From assembly GCA_951394045.1 (NCBI GenBank), contig OX596001.1, positions 558,001-622,000 of the forward strand: 64,000 nt of DNA, given 5' to 3'. Positions within the stretch are counted from its first letter, which is position 1; each line of letters begins with the position of its first letter. This DNA comes from Nitzschia sp. DOCU1 (taxonomy: Eukaryota > Bacillariophyta > Bacillariophyceae > Bacillariales > Bacillariaceae). The notes under the pieces were generated by a model, which made no database searches, was not told where the DNA came from, and saw only the letters and a list, made by a program, of their open reading frames with translations. The position numbers and the translations under genes are program-made. Below, piece after piece: positions 9,948-19,512 of the stretch.

Positions 9948-11139
9948 GTTTGGGTTAGGGTTGTTGTAAATGAGGTTAATGCGATGGCAGGATATGGTCC
10001 AGGGGAACCGACCGTACAAATAGCGGTCATCATCATCATCAAGTATCCATCATCCAGACGGCCGATGGATCTCAAACGGTGCAGCTATGAGACGTAATAG
10101 GTAGTTTAGGTACGATCGATAGCAGGCCTCTGGATGGAGAGCTCTCGTTGGCTTTCCCAAGTAGTGCGAAACGCCATCAATGTTGGATGGAAACCCCACG
10201 TCAGCTCGCGCATCGCGGAAAAACCGAAAATGTCGAATTGGTGATTATTGACGACCCCACAAGTCAGCTAGCGCTTCGCTGGAAGAATCCACAATTTCTA
10301 ATTGGCGGCGGTAGGGCGACGCGGAAAAATCCGATCTCCGTCGCAGAAGTTGCTGTCAGTTACCATTGAACGATTTGAACCGGTCACAACTGGGATGATG
10401 TCAACTCATCGCTTGCGGACAAATAGAAACAGACAGTAGCCCCTGGAGCGCTGAGGTCGCCATTAGAACCGAGAAAATCCGAAGAAGAGAACCTCGGACC
10501 TTAGACTGCGTAACTTCAATAGGCCGAAACCGTCAATCGACAATGGTTGTGGAACTTGAAGCTGGTGATTATTGACGACCCCACACGTCAGCTAGCGCTT
10601 CGCTGGAAGAATCCACAATTTCTAATTGGCGGCGGTAGGGCGACGCGGAAAAATCCGATCTCCGTCGCAGAAGGTTGCTGTCAGTTACCATTAAACGATT
10701 TGAACCGGTCACAACTGGGATGATGTCAACTCATTGCTTGCGGACAAATAGAAACAATAGCCCCTGGAGCGCTGAGGTCGCCATTAGAACCGAGAAAATC
10801 CGAAGAAGAGAACCTCGGACCTTAGACTGCGTAACTTCAATAGGCCGAAACCGTCAATCGACAATGGTTGTGGCGTTTGAAGCTGGTACCAACGAACTCT
10901 TCTCTCTGATGTCGGAAGAACCTCCTTGTCACGATAGTGTTCCTCAAACAAGCAAATCTTAATTAGTGTACCGGCTCAAGAAAGAACACCCGTCGCCAAG
11001 CTTCTCTTCCTTTCGTACTTTGTTCGCAGTCCAATAATTCCGTGGTCCACGTGAAAAAAAGATCGAACATCCGCCTCTCTCGTCGGCGCATAGTTTTGTT
11101 CTCACAATTTAAGAAACCTGCAAACCACCCAAACCGAAG
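9948..11139. other. intergenic region holding a tandem duplication
   Basis: About 1.2 kb between divergent genes. It is dominated by the 324-bp duplication described separately. A short frame at 10675-10962 lies inside the duplicated DNA and has no family features. Promoters of the flanking genes must lie at the two edges. Confidence 0.5.
10241..10885 (+). repeat. two-copy tandem duplication, unit about 324 bp, non-coding
   Basis: Copy 1 starts GTGATTATTGACGACCCCAC at 10241 and copy 2 with the same bases at 10565. Differences are few: AGACAGTAGCCCC in copy 1 against AATAGCCCC in copy 2, GAAGTTG against GAAGGTTG, CATCGC against CATTGC, CAAGTC against CACGTC. The copies end together near 10885 at a TTGAAGCTGG element that also marks the junction. 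A weaker third match sits just upstream (10194-10240: GTCAGCTCGCGCATCGCGG), parallel to GTCAGCTAGCGCTTCGCTGG in copy 1, so an older short duplication precedes the recent one. Confidence 0.92.
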
Positions 11140-11841
11140 ATGATGCAAACTCAGTCTAACAATCTTTTCCATGCAGTCGCTTCTAACAACAAGGGGGCGA
11201 GTCTCATTGACAGTGGAGACTTTCGCGAGGCTTTATCGAGCTTGTCCCTGGCTTTGAAAGCCGCGAAAAGCTGCATGACCGAGGACGAAAGAAATGGCGA
11301 GGGTCACCATGAGGTGCCTTTCGGCATGGATAGCTTCATGACCAAAGTTTCTCTTCAAGAATCAAACATCGAAGATGGATTCTATGTTTATGATCAACCA
11401 ATCCGAATTCCAGCTCAAGACACAAACTCCCCCCACAAAGTTGTTTGCTCGGCAGCGGCAATCTTCAATCTTGCGCTAGCACACCATCTCTTCGCTCTGT
11501 CGAATCAAACAAACAACTCATCCCTTCTCCTTCAGAAGGCAGGAAAATTATACGAATTCGGTCTCCAAGTGCAACAAGGTGCCCCTCAAGCGGAAGAACA
11601 AGGCATGGAGCACGCCTCCACCCTCTTCTATCTCGCCTGCCTAAACAACTTGACGGACGTCCATCGAAGACTCGATAATTCAACAGTCGCAGAGAAATAC
11701 GGCGAAGACCTGCTTCAGCTTCTCATGTTTCTAACAGATACGCAACTCAGTGCGAAAGAAGAAGCAGTCGATGCTTTCTACCAAAACACATTCTTCTACC
11801 TTCTGTCTGCACGAGGCGTGAACGCAGCAGCAGCCGCATGA
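11140..11841 (+). CDS. TPR-like helical repeat protein
   Basis: A 233-residue protein beginning with tandem ATGs (11140, 11143). A TPR-like helix pair spans about residues 8-43 (ASNNKGASLIDSGDFREALSSLSLALKAA in two parts), and further helical segments follow: IFNLALAHHLFAL, KAGKLYEFGLQVQ, FYLACLNNLTDVHRRL and EKYGEDLLQLLMFL. The tail is Ala-rich. This type of short single-exon TPR-like protein is numerous in diatoms. TPRs mediate protein binding; the partner is unknown. There is no targeting signal, so cytosol or nucleus is likely. Confidence 0.8.
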   Translation: MMQTQSNNLFHAVASNNKGASLIDSGDFREALSSLSLALKAAKSCMTEDERNGEGHHEVPFGMDSFMTKVSLQESNIEDGFYVYDQPIRIPAQDTNSPHKVVCSAAAIFNLALAHHLFALSNQTNNSSLLLQKAGKLYEFGLQVQQGAPQAEEQGMEHASTLFYLACLNNLTDVHRRLDNSTVAEKYGEDLLQLLMFLTDTQLSAKEEAVDAFYQNTFFYLLSARGVNAAAAA

Positions 11842-12838
11842 CCATTCTACTACCAACATCGCTACCCTGGTGTCTATACTGTTGATTGGTGGGCTGGTGG
11901 TTCCTGCTCTCCTCGATCATACATTCTATCACTGCTACTAATATTTGCTACTACTACTATTAAAGCTCTAAAACAATGCTATCTACTAATCAAGACTATC
12001 AACTCCTCAAATGTAGCTGCTGCTTTTTCTGAAGTACAATCCATCGGCACGGAGTCTACGTTCGACTTCTCGAGAGAGAGCGAAACCGAGGAACAACCGT
12101 GCGTGCACGGCAATCAAAGAGCGCCACCTTATGTATGGGGACACACACATGGGTGGATTGCGTCCAATGCCGCCCCGGATATCTTTTCGCCTTTCTCGGA
12201 GGAATACTAAAACAGCTGAGGGCTATAATACTCAAGTGTCATGAGTCCTGCAGACATATTAGCGAATCCTCCCTCGTGTGCAGGAAAGGGATGTCGCTTC
12301 GCCAGTGGCCCGTAATTTCCCAACTGCCCGCATCATGGGCACTAATAGCCCGGTATTGGTAGGAACTGCTAGCTAGTAGAAGCGAACTTCTCTTCTCCAT
12401 CCATCTACCTGAAATCGGCAAAAAAAGCCCTCTCTACTATTATTATACCGGTAGACAAAAGGTATGTGTGATTCTTATGTTCGACTTAAGGAAGAAGTCG
12501 ACAACACGCTAATGAGCCAAGACACGGCATTAATGAGGAAACTGAGGTCGGTGGGCCGTGACGAGAGATCTCATTCTCTCGAAGGAGAAGAGGATCGGAG
12601 TGCAAATACGACCCGCCCTACTCTAGCAACAGCGAGCTTCTCATCTACCGGTATCTACCGGTTCTGCTGTCATCGGCACAACGAACCCTCCTATCCAGGA
12701 TGCGGTTCTCATGGTCGACTTACCGGCAGCATTCGCTGCCACGCTAATTGAGTCTACCGGTAGTAGAGAAGCCACGGTTCTACCCGTAGTAGAGAGGAAG
12801 GCGAGGTCTTGGGGCGTGACAAGAGATACCTTCTCTCT
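11842..12838. other. intergenic with palindromic TACCGGTA sites and a degenerate repeat
   Basis: About 1 kb without a supported gene. Exact TACCGGTA palindromes occur at 12446, 12646 and 12755, with related TACCGGTT at 12656. Two diverged copies of a segment ending GCGTGAC-(A/G)AGAGAT-(3-4)-TTCTCTC lie near 12555 and 12815, and TAGTAGAGA(A/G) occurs twice near 12762-12795. These look like decayed repetitive DNA. Confidence 0.5.
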
Positions 12839-14002
12839 CTAAAACAAATTCTTCATCTGTCGCATCGTCTTCGTCTCCTGGAATTCAGGCCTCGAATTTA
12901 GCAGATCGGTGACCAATGCGGATGTCGGTTCGTCTTTTGTCGACCCTAGACGAATCACTGATTCTGACCTGCTGTACTCGTCTTCTAGAAATGCAAAGAG
13001 CTGCCAGTCGTAGGGATAGGCTTTGATGGCGGCGCATTTTTCACCTCGGACGCTAAAGACCATTAGATGGTACGTTTCGTCGTAGCCATGGTCGAAAATC
13101 ACCTCCCGCGCTTTTTGCTTGGCGTTGGGGGCTAGTAGATTAAAACTCCACGAATCAATGTTGCGCCAGAAAGGATTCACGAGCAAAAAGAGGCGAGGGC
13201 CCATGGCCAGCGAGATTTCGGCAATATCTTTCAAGTACTTGGTATCCGTGTTGGGGAAGACTAGAGCTTGCACGTCCGCGCTTGCGCCTTCCTTGGCCTC
13301 AGCCGAATACAATGCGCTACCGTCAAAGTCCCAAATGTCTTGCTTTTTGATATCGGGGGCAAGATTTCGTTGAGCGTTGAATTCCTCTGGATCTTTGGTC
13401 GGCGCCCGTACCTCTCGCAACAACGCAGCCGTCAGTGGACCCCCGGCTTCGCGGAACATTTGCTTGGCACCACCTGGCCACTCATTTTCCTCCACGGCCG
13501 ACTGGTCTTCGCCTATTAGATTGAATCGTACGGTCTGTCTCGTCTTGCCATCTCGAAACGCTCGTTCGACCGCTCGGGCTGCCTGTCGGACCATGTCGTC
13601 AAACGTAGCTGGAACCTGCAGGAAACTACCATCAAACTTGCGATCTTCTTTGGCTTGAGCCTTGCGTTCGGAAGTGATTTGATCTTGCTCCTTGCGCCGC
13701 TGAAGTTGCGACTCTTTCTTTAGTTGGGCCTCTCTCTCGACCTCGTCTACCGTCTTGCCTTCCATGGCCGCAATTTCGGCTCGTAGCTGGGCGGCACGAT
13801 TGAGTAGCTTCTGGGCCTCATTCGCTTCTTCTGGACTATTTGGAGACGGTGACGCTGCCAAGCGTTTGGCGGCGGACACACGAGAGTTTCCGCGGCTCCG
13901 GGGTACTGAAGAAAAAGCATAGCAACCATCCCACTGGGTGGAAATCGAAACAATAATCAGGAGGCTGATGGGCCGCAGGAGGGATAAAAACCGGATAGTC
14001 AT
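12839..14002 (-). CDS. DUF1995 plastid protein (LPA3-like)
   Basis: The ATG at 14002 gives 387 residues; the frame is open further upstream but only from a non-ATG codon. A signal peptide (FLSLLRPISLLIIVSIS) ends in GCYAFSSVP, a diatom plastid junction. A charged coiled-coil segment follows (AQLRAEIAAMEGK to RRKEQDQI). The DUF1995 domain starts at VPATFDDMVRQAARAVERAF and includes DVQALVFPNTD, LFLLVNPFWRN and the TYHLMVFSVRGEKCAA strand region. The Arabidopsis DUF1995 protein LPA3 assists photosystem II assembly, so a photosynthesis-related role is plausible. The assignment to the domain is firm; the role is inference. Confidence 0.83.
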   Translation of the reverse strand: MTIRFLSLLRPISLLIIVSISTQWDGCYAFSSVPRSRGNSRVSAAKRLAASPSPNSPEEANEAQKLLNRAAQLRAEIAAMEGKTVDEVEREAQLKKESQLQRRKEQDQITSERKAQAKEDRKFDGSFLQVPATFDDMVRQAARAVERAFRDGKTRQTVRFNLIGEDQSAVEENEWPGGAKQMFREAGGPLTAALLREVRAPTKDPEEFNAQRNLAPDIKKQDIWDFDGSALYSAEAKEGASADVQALVFPNTDTKYLKDIAEISLAMGPRLFLLVNPFWRNIDSWSFNLLAPNAKQKAREVIFDHGYDETYHLMVFSVRGEKCAAIKAYPYDWQLFAFLEDEYSRSESVIRLGSTKDEPTSALVTDLLNSRPEFQETKTMRQMKNLF

Positions 14003-15062
14003 CGTATTGATTGCAAGAAGCGAAACGAAGATGTGAAAGTTGTGGAAACTTCGAAGGGCTCGAGTCGCCACTTGTTGGTAAAAAGTAGGCTGCGTTGTTC
14101 GTCTGACTCGTGTGCTTCACGATTGATTGATGTGCGTTCCACTGCCTCGGACGCTCTGTTCCATTTCTTGCTCTCTTGTTTCCTGCAGAAGAAATTCTTT
14201 TCGGTTCATTCGCAAGAGCGTCGCATCGATGTCAACAATGACAATGCTTTCCTGAGTCACTCTGCCACGTTTGCATTTCCTGCGTCCGTGAACGAATTTT
14301 GTGGGAAGACCGATTCTGATTGGTTACTCTCGATGGACACCCAACATTCTGGTCGAAGTAATCACAGCATTGAGACGTCCGTCCGTCCAAGCGATCGCGG
14401 CAAGAGCTCAGAAGATGCCATTGCATCGCTCTCTTCGTCGTGGTATTTCAAATCGGTTGCATTGCCGAATTAGCCATAGCTTCCACCAACAGGATAAGAA
14501 TGTAGCTTCAAGACATACTATTTAGACCCATAGATGCCGGTAAGTGGCAAAGTAAAAGGCAGTCACTACTATTCGTGACTGTCGCCGCCGCAACATCGTG
14601 TTGTACTAGGGAACGATCGGAAGAAGCGGTGTGTAATTTTCGCTAAAAACTATTTCATGCTATCATAGTGACATTTCGTACATGAAAACCATTGGTTGAG
14701 TTGCATGTACAGTTATTTCGTCTTGAGACTTCGTCTTACTACCGGTAGGGATAGCGAGCTCCGAAGTTGGGTACATTGGCATACTGAAAGACGATTAGTC
14801 GACCTAGTCACTCGCGCGGCGGCCGCCCGCCGCTCCAAGCAAGCTGGCACCGAAGTTGGCGAATTTTGCAATCTTCCGAACCGCCGGGTCCCTTACGTCA
14901 TTCGACCAATTGCACATTGGCATCAACAGCGAAGATCCACACGTTCGTCGTTTTCTGTCCCTCATCTATGTGTGGCACCTGAACCCTTATGAGGTAGCCA
15001 TTGAAGAGAGCCCATTTATTTTGCTGTCGTCGTCTTTCTGATTGTGCACTATCCCATCCACC
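14003..15062. other. divergent intergenic region
   Basis: About 1.06 kb between the DUF1995 gene and the small plastid protein gene, which are divergent. One TACCGGTA palindrome lies at 14740-14747, and a GCGGCCGCCCGCCGC patch at about 14818. Several short frames exist but none has family features. Both promoters should be here. Confidence 0.45.
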
Positions 15063-15419
15063 ATGCTGTCGCCGCGATTCATTTCTTTCCTCTTGGCCCT
15101 GTCGACGGTCCTCGCCGCCGTGACGGCTTTTGCGCCGATTGTCCCCGTGGCAGTCGACGTCAATGTTGCGGCCTCCCAGCCCCTAATCTCAACGACGACC
15201 ACCAACAATTTGCAAGTGGGCGTCCAATCGTATTTGGCCAGTGATCCAATGGACTCTTCCTCCATGACGCTTAGTTTGAAGGAGCGCCCGCCACCGCCGA
15301 CCAAGGAAGAAATTGAAGCCAAGAAGAGGAATTTCAACTTTTGGTTCTGGGGTGGTGGTTTTGTTGCCCCCTTTGTTGCTACAGTGTATTACTTTGGTCC
15401 CAAGTTCTGGACAAAGTAA
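15063..15419 (+). CDS. small plastid-targeted single-pass membrane protein
   Basis: 118 residues from the ATG at 15063. The N-terminus is a signal peptide (FISFLLALSTVLAAVTA) followed directly by AFAPIVP, an almost ideal ASAFAP plastid motif. A variable segment is followed by ERPPPPTKEEIEAKKR, and the C-terminus is one membrane helix (FWFWGGGFVAPFVATVYYFG) ending KFWTK. The short mature size and single aromatic-rich helix resemble small thylakoid subunits of photosystems or light-harvesting complexes. I do not recognise a specific subunit. The gene is 645 bp upstream of the Harbinger-like element. Confidence 0.82.
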   Translation: MLSPRFISFLLALSTVLAAVTAFAPIVPVAVDVNVAASQPLISTTTTNNLQVGVQSYLASDPMDSSSMTLSLKERPPPPTKEEIEAKKRNFNFWFWGGGFVAPFVATVYYFGPKFWTK

Positions 15420-16060
15420 GCGGGAACAGGAGATGTCTGGTTCATTGCGAGTGGATGATACTTCGAATGTCGTGCCCTTAGTCCTCGGCAAAAAGGGCGC
15501 ACCTGAATTTCATTTATTCCCCATGTTCCAGACAAAATACACAGTTTGACGCGAGTGGTGTGTGCATGCTTGAACGATTTCGTTGGATTCTTCACTTTTC
15601 TTGTGGTGGAGATTTCTGGTTATCCGACAAGCACGCATGCAACTTGCTTCGCCCATCAAAACAACCCGCATCTAGTAATAGGAACTACCTAACCAAATTT
15701 CAGCGCTACTACCCACCAACTAATGAACTATTCATTCGCGATTTTGCTTTGTGGCTTCCATGCGACAGTTCTGCCGCTAAAAACTTGCCTTGCTTGATGT
15801 GCATTAGAATGATGAGAAAGACGAGGGCCAATAAGTCGTTGTTTCTCGCGCTTTTTTGCTTTAGGTTTTTCCCTTGTCAGCCAAGGCAAATCTACCATTT
15901 TATTCCATACTTCTTTGCTTTGGTTGCTCCTTCGTTTCGACTTCTACTAGCTTGTCCCCTTCGAGTTTTCTGCTAAATAAATACTGGCGGCAACTAGGTG
16001 TGGGAGCGATCGTCGTCGCTTACTACTTCCTCTCCGGGTGAGGGCCTGCCAACCGCCATC
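15420..16060. other. intergenic, left flank of the Harbinger-like insertion
   Basis: About 640 bp. A 138-codon frame at 15560-15976 starts at a non-ATG codon and has no family features. The sequence is T-rich around 15840-15960. No other feature seen. Confidence 0.45.
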
Positions 16061-16063
16061 CAG
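16061..16063. repeat. target-site duplication CAG, left copy
   Basis: CAG directly precedes the left end GAGCATGCGGGCAT. The same CAG follows the right end at 21205-21207. Three-base duplications of the CWG or TWA type are typical of the PIF/Harbinger superfamily. Confidence 0.75.
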
Positions 16064-16304
16064 GAGCATGCGGGCATGTGCCCCTGGCGAACTTCTGGGC
16101 TATTTAAAGAGAATGCCGTTTGGTATTTGGTCATTTTGCATTAACTAAAAAAATATCTTCAAGAATCGGCAACATAGGTAGTAACATACATTTACCTAAT
16201 GTTAGCCTATGTCAGCCTATGTCAGCCTATGTCAGCTTTTTTCAGCCTATGTCAGATTTTTTTAGCCTTTACCTACCTACCTACGTTGGCCGTTCGCCAA
16301 TATT
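16064..16304 (+). repeat. left terminal inverted repeat with subterminal GTCAGCCTAT array
   Basis: The outer part (16064-16140) matches the reverse complement of the right end with interruptions. Inside it, 16200-16262 holds tandem GTCAGCCTAT units, then TCAGCTTTTTTCAGCC and TCAGATTTTTTTAGCC spacers, CCTACCTACCTACG and GGCCGTTCGCC. The same order occurs inverted at the right end. A TATTTAAA box at 16101 could serve the transposase promoter. Arrays like this are typical transposase-binding regions. Confidence 0.85.
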
Positions 16305-16392
16305 CAAACTGCGGGAATTCGCCCTCAAAACGTCACAGAATTCTTCTTTCTCACCACAACTGAGCAAGACGACAACACAACAAATCACGACA

Positions 16393-17910
16393 ATGGCAGA
16401 TCCCCCTGTTGCCTCGGATGCTGGTCCATCTCGGCATGGTCGTGTAGCAGGCCGTGCAGGACGAGTTCTTGGTGGCCGAGCAGGACAACGAGATGGTGGG
16501 GCTGGTGGGGCTGGGCGCCAGCAGCAAGTCGAAGAACAACCACAAGTAGCCGCTTTGGCGGGTGGTGCTCGCCATGCAGGCCATCATGGCGGTCGCGGTG
16601 CTGGTCGTGCAGGTCGAGTTCTTTTTGGAGGAGTTGCTGGTGGTCGTGGTGGTGAACAAGAACCAGCTGATGCTGGCCGCGGAGGAGGCCAATTTCGTGG
16701 CGGTGGCCGTGGACAAATGCAACAACCTGTCGCAGCTGGTGGGGCTGGCCGTGCAGCAGGCCGAGTGCTTGGCCGTGGCGGTGAAGGACCAGCTGATGCT
16801 GGACATGCAGGCCGAGTTCTTGGCCGTGGTCCTGGTCGTGGCCACCCAATACAACAAGAACCTGCACAAGGTGGTGCTGGCCAAGCTCTTGCTGGTCGTG
16901 GTCGTGGTGCTGGTGGCCGGGGTGGAAACTATGTTGCAGCTGCTATTCCGCCCATTACCCCAGCCGAAATCCTTCAACGTGGATTGGCCTTGATAGGGTT
17001 TCCAGCACCACAACAAGGCAGTGCAAGAACCCTGGCTCGCCGCTTTCGGGGTGGCTTTGGTCCGTCGTCCGAAGCTTTGGCTTCCCTCTACAACGACTTG
17101 AAGCAAAACATTGCTCTCCTAGACGAAAGGACAGCAAACGATTTGGTTCCGATAAAACAGAAAACGTCGTCAATCAACTTGAAAGACTATTTGATTGCAA
17201 TGCATTGGCTCAAGACCTACGATCTTGAGTCCAATCTTGCAGGACGATTTGGATACAACGAAAAAACGATTCGGATCAAAACGCGGGCCTACACTAGATG
17301 GGTTCAGGTGATGATCGAGGTCAAAGTTGTGTTTGACAATGCTATCCCCGATGAAGACATTGGCTTCATCATTTCGGTTGATGGGGTTCATTGTACCATC
17401 TTTGAACCCCGAAAACAACCGGGTACCCAATGGTATTTGCACAAACACAATGGTCCAGCCCTCACCTATGAGCTGGCCATTGCGATTCACGGCAACGGCG
17501 GCTGTGTCAATGTTCGGGGCCCATTTCCGGCAGCCCAGCATGACATCACGACCTTTCGTGGTGGGCGGAAAATGGAAGACAAGGATCCAGACGCTCTGCA
17601 ATTCAAGATTGCAGAAGACCAGCGAGCGATTGGTGACTCGGGCTATCGAGGTGAGCCCAACAAGATCACAGTAACCAGGCCCGAGGATTCAGCAGAGCTC
17701 AAGAATTTCAAGGCTCGAGTGAAGGCCCGTCATGAGACTTTCAATAGTCGCATCAAGGCCTACAATATTTTGTCAACTCGTTTCCGTCACAGGTTGACGA
17801 CTGATCCGGAGTCGGAGGACTTCTTGTCCCAGCACAAGCGGGCATTTGAAGCAGTTATTGTAGCAGTGCAGTATGACTTGGAGAATGGTCATGCACTCTT
17901 CGATGTTTAG
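16393..17910 (+). CDS. Harbinger-type DDE transposase with Gly/Arg-rich N-terminus
   Basis: I place the start at ATG 16393 (505 residues); the longer frame would translate the subterminal repeat. Residues about 15-190 are a low-complexity GRAGRVLGG / GGAGRG-type repeat region, RGG-like and unusual for the family. The catalytic part follows: SVDGVHCTIF (Asp330), AAQHDITTFRGG (Asp384), AIGDSGYRGE (Asp415) and RHETFNSRIKAYN (Glu448), the DDE_4/Harbinger signature. A helix-turn-helix-like region around 270-310 (YDLESNLAGRFGYNEKTIRIKT in parts) could contact DNA. No break is seen. Family assignment is firm. The N-terminal region is open in other frames too because of its base composition. Confidence 0.9.
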   Translation: MADPPVASDAGPSRHGRVAGRAGRVLGGRAGQRDGGAGGAGRQQQVEEQPQVAALAGGARHAGHHGGRGAGRAGRVLFGGVAGGRGGEQEPADAGRGGGQFRGGGRGQMQQPVAAGGAGRAAGRVLGRGGEGPADAGHAGRVLGRGPGRGHPIQQEPAQGGAGQALAGRGRGAGGRGGNYVAAAIPPITPAEILQRGLALIGFPAPQQGSARTLARRFRGGFGPSSEALASLYNDLKQNIALLDERTANDLVPIKQKTSSINLKDYLIAMHWLKTYDLESNLAGRFGYNEKTIRIKTRAYTRWVQVMIEVKVVFDNAIPDEDIGFIISVDGVHCTIFEPRKQPGTQWYLHKHNGPALTYELAIAIHGNGGCVNVRGPFPAAQHDITTFRGGRKMEDKDPDALQFKIAEDQRAIGDSGYRGEPNKITVTRPEDSAELKNFKARVKARHETFNSRIKAYNILSTRFRHRLTTDPESEDFLSQHKRAFEAVIVAVQYDLENGHALFDV

Positions 17911-18289
17911 AAAGAACTAGATAAAAGTAGCTACTACTAGTATGCCGCTTTAATAGTAAGGCTTAATCTTGTATGGTATTTACTACTACTAGCTATCAAG
18001 GTGGATAGATCGGGTAGGGCACTGGCTATGTAACACGTGTATTGTGATGACTGCTGTGACAAGAATCAAATTTTAATGGTTGCACGAAAAGCTCCAAAGA
18101 AGGTTCATTTGACATAGAATGCTTGCACAAAAAGCTCCAAAGAAACTTCAGTCGATGGAGTTGAATGCTTGCAAAAAATTCATTCCCGGCGGAGTTTGGT
18201 CTTGTGACAGTGGGTGTGACATAGTTAGTTAGAGATGTGACTCTGGGGCTATTCAAAACTGTTCATTTGAAAACCATGGATGAGAGACT

Positions 18290-18371
18290 CAAATGGCGGC
18301 AAACAGAGATTTCTTTGAACCATGGCAACACAAATGGCGGCAAACAGAGATTTCTTGGAACCAAGGTGCCA
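18290..18371 (+). repeat. 41-bp direct repeat at the start of the second transposon gene
   Basis: CAAATGGCGGCAAACAGAGA occurs at 18290 and again at 18331, with the identity continuing through TTTCTT-GAACCA. The repeat covers the first codons of the frame, giving ANRDFFEPW and ANREISWNQ-like segments out of register. Upstream, GCTTGCACAAAAAGCTCCAAAGAA-like segments are also duplicated at about 18075 and 18120. The repeated 5' part makes the true start codon uncertain. Confidence 0.7.
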
Positions 18372-19450
18372 TGAATTTCATGGAACCTCTTGTTGCCAGC
18401 CTTTGGTTCAGCTCATTTTCAATGCATCACCGTCTGGGCGAAACCACTCTCACTCCAGCGGCAGAAGAAACACTTGTCCGCCTACTCTCAGACAAGCAAA
18501 GTCGAGACTTGCCACTTTCTCAATTGTGCAAAGCCAACCCATCGCTCCGAGACGTATTTGGAAGCCCGAAAAGCCCCGAATACAAAGCAATAGCGAACCG
18601 CAGGCATTATTTGCGATCGCACCCCCGAGCACTCCAAGCCGCCTCTGCCTTCTTTGAGGTACCAGCATCATCGGTAACACCAACGCCACCCAGCACAGCA
18701 CGCCCCCGTGAACTCTTTCCGCCAAGTCAACCGGCCACTATGTCTAACAACGAAGACGTTTACGATTTGCAAGCTAACCTCGATTGGGATATGAACATTG
18801 GAAATGTGTTCATTTGGAAGAGCCAGGCCATTAACCATCGGGCCGAAGTAATGCAACGCGTTCGATTGGAACTCAACTACGTCAATGCCAACGATAAGGA
18901 CAATATCAAAGTTCGTATCTCAAAGGATTTCCGTGGGTTTATTGTTGAAGAACCCAGGGTTCCAGCCCATCGCCGCGACAAGAAGACAGTTGGAACCCTG
19001 AACAAGCTATCTGCAATGGTGAGGGATGAGAAAGTGGATGACAACATGCTTCATGCCCAGCTTCAAACAGCAAATGATGCAAAGAAGCACTTGTTCAAGA
19101 CAACGAAGTACTGGTTGCCGGATAACCTTTGCATCAACAACAAGTCCTTCAATGGAGTTTCCCAGGGGGACAACTTTGAACTTCTTCGGTGGCCTTTGTT
19201 GTTCGAGACTCCCCTCAACAAAAAGTTGTGGAAGGGCGTCGACGCCAAGTCACAGTTTATCCCGGCATTCTTCTGGGATGCTGCAATCACTGAGAAGAAT
19301 GTAAAGTCGATTGGAATCGATGATTTAGAGGATGATGGCGCTGTCTTCAGTAAGGCTGCACTAGCCTTGAAGAGCGTGCTTGCAGAAGATGCAGCAGGTA
19401 TGGCACCTGATGAAGTCGAATCTGATGAAGGCGAAGGTGATTTTGACTAG
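18293..19450 (+). CDS. second gene of the Harbinger-like element, unknown function
   Basis: A 385-residue frame downstream of the transposase and on the same strand. The start at 18293 lies in a direct repeat; a later ATG (SSF-MHHRLGE, about residue 43) is an alternative. Residues about 45-110 (ETLVRLLSDKQSRDLPLSQLCKANPSLRDVF in parts, then ANRRHYLRSHP) look helical and could be a DNA-binding domain. The rest (DWDMNIGNVFIWKSQAIN, KVRISKDFRGFIVEEPRVP, ELLRWPLLFETPLNKKLW) is not recognised. The unspliced C-terminus is acidic (DEVESDEGEGDFD). By position it is a candidate for the second protein Harbinger transposons need for nuclear import or DNA binding. Function is inference. A candidate intron at 19398-19512 would replace the tail. 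Confidence 0.65.
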   Translation: MAANRDFFEPWQHKWRQTEISWNQGAMNFMEPLVASLWFSSFSMHHRLGETTLTPAAEETLVRLLSDKQSRDLPLSQLCKANPSLRDVFGSPKSPEYKAIANRRHYLRSHPRALQAASAFFEVPASSVTPTPPSTARPRELFPPSQPATMSNNEDVYDLQANLDWDMNIGNVFIWKSQAINHRAEVMQRVRLELNYVNANDKDNIKVRISKDFRGFIVEEPRVPAHRRDKKTVGTLNKLSAMVRDEKVDDNMLHAQLQTANDAKKHLFKTTKYWLPDNLCINNKSFNGVSQGDNFELLRWPLLFETPLNKKLWKGVDAKSQFIPAFFWDAAITEKNVKSIGIDDLEDDGAVFSKAALALKSVLAEDAAGMAPDEVESDEGEGDFD

Positions 19451-19512
19451 GACCAGTTATGTATTCAATAATGTTTCTAAGCCTTTGTTTGCTTTATGAT
19501 CTTGTTGTATAG

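Noticed and set aside
10241..10885. Possible CRISPR-like or satellite array
   Set aside because: There are only two full copies without spacers, so it is a simple tandem duplication.
10675..10962. 95-codon frame in the tandem duplication
   Set aside because: The other copy of the duplicated DNA does not keep the same frame, so no coding constraint is seen.
15560..15976. 138-codon frame in the left flank of the Harbinger-like element
   Set aside because: It begins at a non-ATG codon and is a Cys/Phe-rich translation of T-rich DNA.
16351..17106. 251-codon frame antisense to the transposase head
   Set aside because: It mirrors the Gly/Arg-rich repeat region, whose composition keeps several frames open on both strands. 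Its translation is a Ser/Thr/Cys-rich low-complexity string with no domain.
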